Shown here piece after piece: positions 57,045 through 64,000 of a DNA stretch of 64,000 bases. The notes beneath the pieces are model-generated. The model did not search any database, was not told the DNA's origin, and was given only the letters and a program-made list of their open reading frames with translations. Both the position numbers and the translations under genes were made by a program. Numbering within the stretch: position 1 is the stretch's first letter; every line of letters starts with the position of its first letter. Source of the stretch: Ceriagrion tenellum (lineage: Eukaryota > Arthropoda > Insecta > Odonata > Coenagrionidae). Where the stretch lies: the NCBI GenBank assembly GCA_963169105.1, contig OY720639.1, forward strand, positions 88,270,593 to 88,334,592. Reading direction: 5' to 3'.

Positions 57045-57735
57045 ATGCAGCTGATAAAGTATTGACCTATGGCTGCACAAAATGAAAAATGCCTTCTTTT
57101 TTCTGCCACTCTATTCGTTTTTCTTCCATTTTTTAAATTAATTTTAACAATCCTTTTTCTTATGAAAGACTTCTTTCTGAAGATCGCTGATGGTAGTAGA
57201 TTAGAGTTAACATTTAACTCTGGACGGCGTGTTTAATGATATCACAAACACGCAAGTGTCGGTAAAACTGGTTCCTTTTTTGTTTTTCTACACTACTCTC
57301 TTTTAGTGCTTATCTTCAATTGACTTGAATAGTTGCATCGTGGTTGTAAGACTTTAGTTCTGAAATTTGGACTCTACAGATGATACATTATTGAACAATA
57401 GCTACTCAAAATGAAAATAAAATACTTTTTTTCTGCCATTCCATTAGTTTTTTTCCCGTTTTATAAATGCATTTTCGTTCAATTCTTTTTCTTGTGCGAG
57501 ACTTCTTTCCGAAGATGGGTGATGTTTTTATGAGTTTATTTTTATATGTATGAGTATAATTATTGATGAGTTTATTATTAGAATTATACTCAGAATGGTG
57601 TGTAAAATGCTATCTCAGTCACACAAGAGTAGGTTGGGATTGTTACTTTATTGTTTTTCTACACTAATGTCACTTCAATTGGTTTTACATGTCGTATCGT
57701 GGTTTTGAGACTTGAGCTCTTAAATTTTGACTTCC
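57045..57735 (+). repeat. 330-370-bp tandem duplication (2 copies)
   Basis: Copy 1 (57048-57376) and copy 2 (57377-57735) share CAAAATGAAAA, TTTCTGCCA(C/T)TC(T/C)ATT, GACTTCTTTC(T/C)GAAGAT, TGTTTTTCTACACTA and the TCGTGGTT..GACTT end. Period varies with indels. Starts about 180 bp after the candidate ratchet point. Non-coding. Confidence 0.8.
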
Positions 57736-57739
57736 ACCT

Positions 57740-59640
57740 TAAACATTTGGTAAAAAACCGAAGTTTGTGTTCCAAACAGTATTAATCCCGCTGATTGGAT
57801 TCAGTTACCTGAGATTAAATCATATTCCATGTAATTTTCCGTACGTATATTCGTGAGAGTAAGTCTCTCCGTTGACTTATTAACCAATCTTCAATTGCTC
57901 GGGTCATGGAGGCTGGTGGTTTTTCTTAATATTTGGCATTTTAGCCTCATGAAATATTCCCCCGCACGCACTGGGCCACCTCGCATTCTCCCTTTATTCA
58001 TTCTTCGATTTCTCAGTTTCGATTCCTCAATATTTGCAATAAAACGTAAACTTTTTGTGTTTCCTTTAGAATTTGCGTAAAGAACTTCAATTTTTCGAGC
58101 GCTTGAAACTCGGATGCACTTATTAGTTCCGAATGGCACTTTCTTGTCGTTGCATGGTGCGGCTAATGGTCCTCGCCTTTTCAATGCGTCCAAGCTGAAA
58201 ATTGAACTCGTGCCGCTCCACGTTTCTTGCGATCGCGGAATCAATTACCTTTTGACTCTAAGCATTCAGGTGACGGATGTATCAGGTGGATTCATTGACC
58301 TCTCATTTCACTTCTCGACGTAACGAAGCGATGGTCCAAAAAACTACCCACGCCCTCCTCGGATGATTCTAGCCATTTTTCAAAACTTCAAGGGATGCAA
58401 AACGTTAGGAAATTCTCCCACCTCTTGTTCGACTTCTTCCTGCCTTATCTAAAGGTTGTTCAACGTTTAGTTGAGCGTATGAGCTGTGTGGAGACGCTGT
58501 TGCCAAACTTCCTCCCCGTGATCTAGCCTCCTGGTGACACAGTATTGACACCACGTTATTGTTTATGGCATAAATTTATTTTTTTAATCAGTTTGAAGTT
58601 GATCCTTAGAAGTCTTCTTAGAATAGGGTTTTCATAAGTGATGCTTACTTTTAGTCTGGAATGTTAAGTAAATAATTTTTCCTCAAAATCTTATATTTTT
58701 AGTCTAGCTGACCCGTGCGAATATTTCACTGAGTATGCGGCTTCTTCCTATTTCCTCCTTCTTTCTTCCTGTTCTTCTACCTGTTTCTTCCCATGGACAA
58801 TTACATGTTATTTATGTTTGTGTTAAATATAAATAACGTAAACGGTAAGCGGTCACACTGATTGCATGTAGAATGTAAGCAATCTAACTAAACAATGTGT
58901 TAATAGATGGCGCCTCCTACAGTCTTTTAAGCACGTAACCATAGTCAACATATTAGATGATTATATTGTCAACAGATGGCACTGTTAATTTTTGATCATT
59001 TTTAAACAATAACTTTAATTTTCAATTTTTTAACAAAAACTTTAATGTTAAACCATTTGTCTATTTTTCGTCAATAACGGGGAACTTAAGCTTTAAAACG
59101 ATATTTGAATCATTTATTTTGATGAAGAATTATGGGAGTTATGGCGTTGCGACAAAAAAACACCTTTGAGAAATAATATTTTTAGATAAAAATAACGTGC
59201 ATATGCTGAATAATTAAATAGAAAATTTTCAATTAATAGTTTATTTTGTTTCAATTCATGGCACGCATCTATGTTTTATGTTCTGTTTAATTAAATAGGT
59301 TTTGGCAGCAAAGGGAGGCAAAGGGAAAGTATGATTGGATTTTTCCAACGAGGTAGATGGCATGGTAGATGACCATATCTTAAGATGAAATAATTTTTCC
59401 TTAATACACGTTGAAGTCGATGGAGAGGGTGCTTTTTATGATGGCCAATACTAAATACTGTGACGTGGGCGTGACTTGTCCTCCATCTTTGTTAACCCCA
59501 ATGTCCTTTAGCGTTTACGGTCTTACGGTCTAATTTTTCAATTTTACGATTTTATCCATCGATAACTTACTAGATATGAGCACTTCTTAAATATGGAGTC
59601 TCCTCACATGTATTTTTTTCTATTTGAATGAATAATAACC
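57740..59640. other. no recognisable feature
   Basis: The short frames on both strands at 57853-58323 overlap one another and show no domain. The rest is AT-rich. Confidence 0.45.
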
Positions 59641-59657
59641 GCATTCCCGGTGAATAC

Positions 59658-59961
59658 ATGGATGGGGTTGGTTTGCTGGATAGAGTACTGGCTAACTACA
59701 GGGACGGGCAGGGTTGGAATCCCTGCAGAGGGGATTTTTTTCAGAGGAAACCCGATCTTTACTTGAGTGTCTTGTGGAGAGCACTTCAAATGAAATGGTT
59801 CGTCTGTTGAATGAGACGTTAAGCCGTGGTCCCCTTGGCGCCTTTCGTTAAGAGCAGGCTAATGCCGATGCAGGGTTTCTATCCATCCTTCCTTCCTTAC
59901 CTGTCCCCTATGGCACAAATGACCCTAGCTATCGGTCGCCATCCCAAATGTCCAATCTAAT
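59658..59961 (+). mobile_element. tRNA-derived SINE with 11-bp target duplication
   Basis: Flanked by CCGGTGAATAC (59647-59657 and 59962-59972). tRNA-like head with TTGGTTTGCTGGATAGAGTA (A-box region) and GGTTGGAATCC (B box, one change from consensus), then a conserved core GAGACGTTAAGCCGTGGTCC and GGCGCCTTTCGTTAAGAGCA, widespread in arthropod SINEs, and a TATGGCACAAATGACC 3' part. Length 304 bp. Confidence 0.85.
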
Positions 59962-60299
59962 CCGGTGAATACTGTGGAAAAATAGAGTAGCCCATAGTCC
60001 ATAGCCCTAAGTAGTGAATATATATTTCAAGGGTTACTTGGCTTCATTTTCAAACAGATGATTGAAATTCTCGCATTACATTCGCTAATTTTTCCATTCT
60101 GTTGCGCTATCCAAACGTAAGTAAGGAAATAGAAGGGATAACCTATATGGTTGTTATTTCATTTATCTGGCCTTAGTTCGAAGACATTATCTCCTGTCCA
60201 TCTATCTCAGTAAAAGTACCGGAAGGGATTTGAGGGTAAGGAAAACCTCTGCCAAAATTCACCAATTACATCTCCTCTCGTCATTTTACTTACGGCGCT

Positions 60300-61450
60300 G
60301 AATGAAGGAAAGGGGTCACAGTGGGATCCTTGATGGGCCAGCGCTTCTGGACTCTCTTCATTGAGGGGGTTAAAAAAAATGATGACTGCTCATTTGCGAC
60401 TCGTTCGGTGTATTTGGTTATTTAATTTTAAATGTATGTACTTCTTAATATGTCTGACTACTTTATATAGAGAAGTGGTGGTGATCAGGGATAAGTTTTC
60501 TCCTAGCTCTTTTTATTGCGGAAAATCTAATTTTTAATTCATTTTTTCTATCTATATTGAACGCAGTGCATTGAGTTAGTTAGGATCATTGCCTATATCG
60601 GAAGATTTTTTTCCGCAAAAAACTAGTCTATATGCAGGTTTTTCTTGATGTAAATATTCCTAGGATTTACCAAGGTGATTTTGCACATTTGTTGGCGTGT
60701 GATCAAATATATACTCTAGTTTCACCTTGTCTGCATTCATTACAACTATCAATTCACCTTGATTAGGTCACTTTCTTCAATAAAGGAGAAGAAGGAGGTA
60801 CATTAACATTGCCACAGTGGAAGCTTGGATAGGGCAAGCGCTTCAGGGACCCTTTTCAGTGAGGGGAATAAAATAAATTATTGATCAATATATTTTGTTC
60901 ATTAATTTGTAAATGTACCTACTTCTTCTTACTAGGTCTGAATACTTTGTAAAGAGAATTGGTTTTGATCGGGGGTAAGTTTTCTCCTAGCTCTTTTTAT
61001 TTCGGTTAAATCAAATTTTTCATTCATTTTTTGGAACAATATATAACGCTGTGCATTGAGTTATTTACGATCACTGCCAACAGCCAAAGATTTTTTCCCA
61101 CTGTGAAAATGTCTATATGTAGGGTTTCGCGAAGTAAACATTCCTAGGATTTACCAAGGTGATATTGCATAATTTTTGGTTCGTAATCAAGTGGATTTAA
61201 ACATTTCAAAATAAACTCTAGTTTCAACTTTTCTCTATTCATTCCAACTATCATTTCACCTTGATTTGGTCACTTTCTCCTATTTAGACGAAAAAGTAGG
61301 TACATTTACAAGGCCACAGTGAGAGCATTGAAAGGGCAAGCCCTTTTGGATGCATTTTAGTGATGGGAATAAAAAAAGTGATTATTACTATAGAGCGACT
61401 TGTTCAATATATTTTTTTCGTTAATTTGTAAACGTACCTACTTTTTACAG
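60300..61450 (+). repeat. ~500-bp tandem repeat, 2 full units plus part of a third
   Basis: Units begin near 60316, 60812 and 61314 (C(C/T)ACAGTG..). Shared blocks include TAAGTTTTCTCCTAGCTCTT, ATTCCTAGGATTTACCAAGG and GGTCACTTTCT. The third unit breaks off near 61448. Sequence matching its later part reappears at 62705-62850. Confidence 0.85.
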
Positions 61451-61489
61451 CGCGTTAAATGACTCTTCAAAAAAAAAAAAGGACTGGTT

Positions 61490-61860
61490 GACGAAGGAGA
61501 TGAAGCATTTCTTACAGCAAAAGTGGGCTGGCCGTGTGATGCCTTTGCAGCAGGTGGGCACAAGCGCCCTCTTGAGAAACAAATCGGCATGCAGGGAACT
61601 ACTTCAGGATCGTCCCGACTTCTGAAAGACGTCGAATCGACCAACCAGAGCCCGTTCAAAATTAAAGCGCCCCTTGATTTATGCGAAACGCACGCACCGC
61701 TCTCTCGTTCCAAGTCCTTCCTTCCCAGACTTTGCCCTCTCTTTTTCTCTTTCTCTGTTCGAGAGTTTAATGAAACGCTCCAGTCAAGTCGCGCCTGCCC
61801 TTTCGTCGTGTCTCCAGCACCCTCCTGCGGACACAGCTGCAGTCTGTCTGGAGGAATAAA
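61490..61860. other. CpG-containing island interrupting the tandem repeat
   Basis: A GC-richer stretch with open frames on both strands (61438-61878 minus, 61523-61882 plus), neither with a domain. It lies within the ~1.25 kb (61450-62700) that separates the two parts of the third 500-bp unit, so it arrived by insertion or rearrangement. Confidence 0.4.
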
Positions 61861-62704
61861 TCTTTCAATTTCAAACATATAGGGAAGTTAGGGCAGTAAG
61901 GATATGCCATGTTTGATATGCCTGATATATCGCACTTCGATATATACATCGTTCGATCGAGGCTGCGCTTTGCATCGCATTGTGATATCATGCGATATCG
62001 TGCGGTTATTTTGGGTAGATTTTTAGTGGTACATATTAGGTTTTCAGTCGGAGTTTGCTCACGCAAGTTACTTAAACTTGACGTCGCGAGTGAATTGACT
62101 GCGATTGGTTGGCGGAAAACGAGAGAAAGTAACAGCAACCTTAGCCAGTTCGATTAACTTCAAGTAAGAACATTTATATAGCAAACAAGTATTACAATTG
62201 AAAACAAGCCCCTAGGCTAAATACCACTAACTTGGCCTATAGAAGACGAACACTAGTCACAACTGCAGCACAGTAGGACCTTTCTCATCCGCGGTCAGTT
62301 TCAAAAGAGGCCGAACACAGCGTTGAGTCATGTGGCTAGCGATTGAGGGGAGTCAGCTGACCAACGCAGGAGTTGGGGATAGTAGGGGAATCCTAGTCCT
62401 TGTTGACTGGTGGAGGAAATGGCGCTAGCGTTGAGTCGATCAAAAAAGAGTGCGCCACCATTTCTTTCGGTATAAAGGTGAGTTGATTGTCCTATCGCGG
62501 ACGGCGAACGCGAGACAGCGAAACGCGAGAATACAATACTCGAGGGATAGTCGCGACGGCGTTGGTGACTTTTTGGCGTTCGCGAGTTTTTTGGCGATGA
62601 GTGGTTTTTCTGGAAGAGTGGTTTTTACGGAGTGGGAGAGGGGATAATTTTGGCACATGTTTTATGAAGTTGTGCATTAATCTAAAATATTTTATTTAGT
62701 TTTT

Positions 62705-62850
62705 GGCGCGTGTGAAAATAGCTGTAAACATTTCAATATAAAATCTAGTTTTACCTTATTTACATTCATTACAGCTACCATTTTATCTTGATTTGGTCAC
62801 TTTCTCCAATTAAGGTATCAGAAATAAGTTATTAACAAGATATTATATAT
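62705..62850 (+). repeat. displaced part of the third ~500-bp unit
   Basis: TAAACATTTCAATATAAAAT then CTAGTTTTACCTT and GATTTGGTCACTTTCTCC match 61199-61290 of unit 2. About 230 bp of the unit between the two parts is missing. Confidence 0.75.
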
Positions 62851-62854
62851 TTTG

Positions 62855-63560
62855 TCACTTCGGTCAGTTTTTTCTGCTTCTCGACGCTATAGATCACATC
62901 TCATTTTCTCGCATTTACGCTCATTAGTGTCAGCCTCCGACGCAATCGAAATGCGGTCAAAAATCCTCGTTAAGGCTGCCTATTCTTCCCGTAAGTCAAT
63001 ATTTTCGTGGCCAAGCATATTTAATGATATCGTCGTGAGTCACATATGTCAGTTTCTCGTGCCATTGTTTTTGGGGAACCGTAGAATTAAAGTTTTTCTT
63101 CGTAGAGTTCAAGGTTGGGTTACACTAAGGAAGTACGAGAGTTTGACATCATGAATTAAACATAACTCAATCTGCGATTAATCCGAAGCTTGCTTTAATG
63201 CGAGGGCTGTGATCTAACGTTGTGCTGTGCTAGTAGGCAAGTAAAATTCGCACGTAATCACGGGGAGGGTCGATTCCTTTACCTTGCGACACTTGTGGTT
63301 AAAAACGAATGTGGTTTAAAACGAATCCAGAAAATGGTAAAACAAAAAGTGGCCTGCGTAGGATTTTCCCAAGATGTCTGATAGGGATGTGAACCTTTGG
63401 TCTACCAATTCTTAACACACGGCTTTGGTCGATGGTCTTTCTCATTTGCGAGTGGGTGAAATTTTCCAAGTTTAAACTAAAACTTGCTTTGTATCCGATA
63501 TCATTAGCCTCAACTTTGTGAAATCTCGTCTTCAAATGAAACAAAAAATTTTTAAATGTT
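62855..63560. other. no recognisable feature
   Basis: No homology-bearing frame. The frame 62852-63154 (100 codons) shows no domain. Confidence 0.4.
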
Positions 63561-63576
63561 CACAAAATGTTTTAAT

Positions 63577-63612
63577 TGCGAACCAATTTATCCAGTAGTG
63601 GACATCATCAGG
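63577..63612 (-). mobile_element. PLE 3'-end remnant with decayed hammerhead core
   Basis: On the minus strand CTGATGA is followed by TGTCCACTACTGGA (a TCCA..TGGA stem II) and TAAATTGG where GAAA is expected, then GTTCGCAATTAAAACA. One substitution in the core (G to T at the GAAA) makes self-cleavage unlikely. Confidence 0.5.
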
Positions 63613-64000
63613 TACGTTTATCCCCCTCCACAGCAGTACTTATTATTTACTTTCCTCACCGCCTTGCCCAGATTACTCGCTGGCCCCATGCCTCTTCCTG
63701 TGCTACCAATCTAACCCTCTTCCATAATATGAAACCTACATTGTTCATCCGTTTTAATCATGTGTAATAGAGACCATAGCTATGAATGTACATGTTTTCA
63801 ACTGTTGAGTGAAGAAACCGGTAGTCACTGAAATATTCTGTGAAATTTTACATAGGTTCCATGGCGTAAGCTTTATTCTCTTTTACGTGTAATATTTCCA
63901 GTTAGCCATTCCAAATTACAGTAAACAATAAGAATTAAATTAAACTTGTAAAGTTTTAAACATTTTTAAATCATAATTTTTTTATTGCTATAAATTTTAC

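Noticed and set aside
1..64000. CRISPR arrays, operons, phage or bacterial defence genes
   Set aside because: Composition, repeats and element types are those of an animal nuclear genome; none of these features is present.

Overview
This window looks like nuclear DNA from an arthropod, most likely an insect. It is AT-rich, has no operons or long open frames, and contains only fragments of transposable elements in the mix typical of insects: Penelope-like elements (PLE), non-LTR LINEs, tRNA-derived SINEs, piggyBac-type and other TTAA-flanked MITEs, one decayed mariner and one short Helitron. I found no host protein-coding exon, rRNA gene or genuine tRNA gene. Every open frame with recognisable homology belongs to a mobile element. 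A strong 3'/5' splice-site juxtaposition on the + strand near 56.87 kb suggests that at least the right part may lie inside a very long intron of a +-strand gene. This is inference.

Layout. 0-9.2 kb: a piggyBac-type terminus, a PLE palindrome with a hammerhead-like motif, a LINE fragment split by a SINE, a piggyBac MITE rich in TGACGT motifs, and the first copy of a ~550-bp TTAA-flanked MITE family (further copies at 25.5, 27.4, 30.1 and 39.7 kb). 10.8-22.2 kb: five LINE 3' fragments, one interrupted by a ~630-bp MITE-like insert, plus a 480-bp tandem duplication. 23.6-24.4 kb: two adjacent tandem duplications. 31.6 kb: a 152-bp element with perfect 24-bp inverted ends. 32.9-34.9 kb: a tandem duplication in which one copy carries an inverted SINE dimer with a 12-bp target-site duplication. 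37-42 kb: a 205-bp tandem pair, a probable DNA-transposon remnant and a ~160-bp satellite array. 43.0-49.5 kb: the densest region, with three different PLE endonuclease fragments, hammerhead-like palindromes, two SINE/PLE insertions into copies of a ~310-bp repeat, and a Helitron. 50.4-51.7 kb: mariner pseudogene. 56.8-62.9 kb: candidate recursive splice site, tandem duplications and a SINE.

Two themes stand out. First, many insertions sit inside duplicated or coding sequence, so the pre-insertion ('empty') sequence can be read from the paralogous copy or the interrupted frame, which makes the insertion boundaries unusually secure. Second, Penelope-type ends carrying hammerhead-ribozyme-like cores (CUGANGA, stem II, GAAA) recur about ten times, several as head-to-head palindromes. 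In addition, roughly a dozen C/T- and CpG-rich islands of 250-900 bp punctuate the AT-rich background. Stretches not listed as features held nothing I could support.
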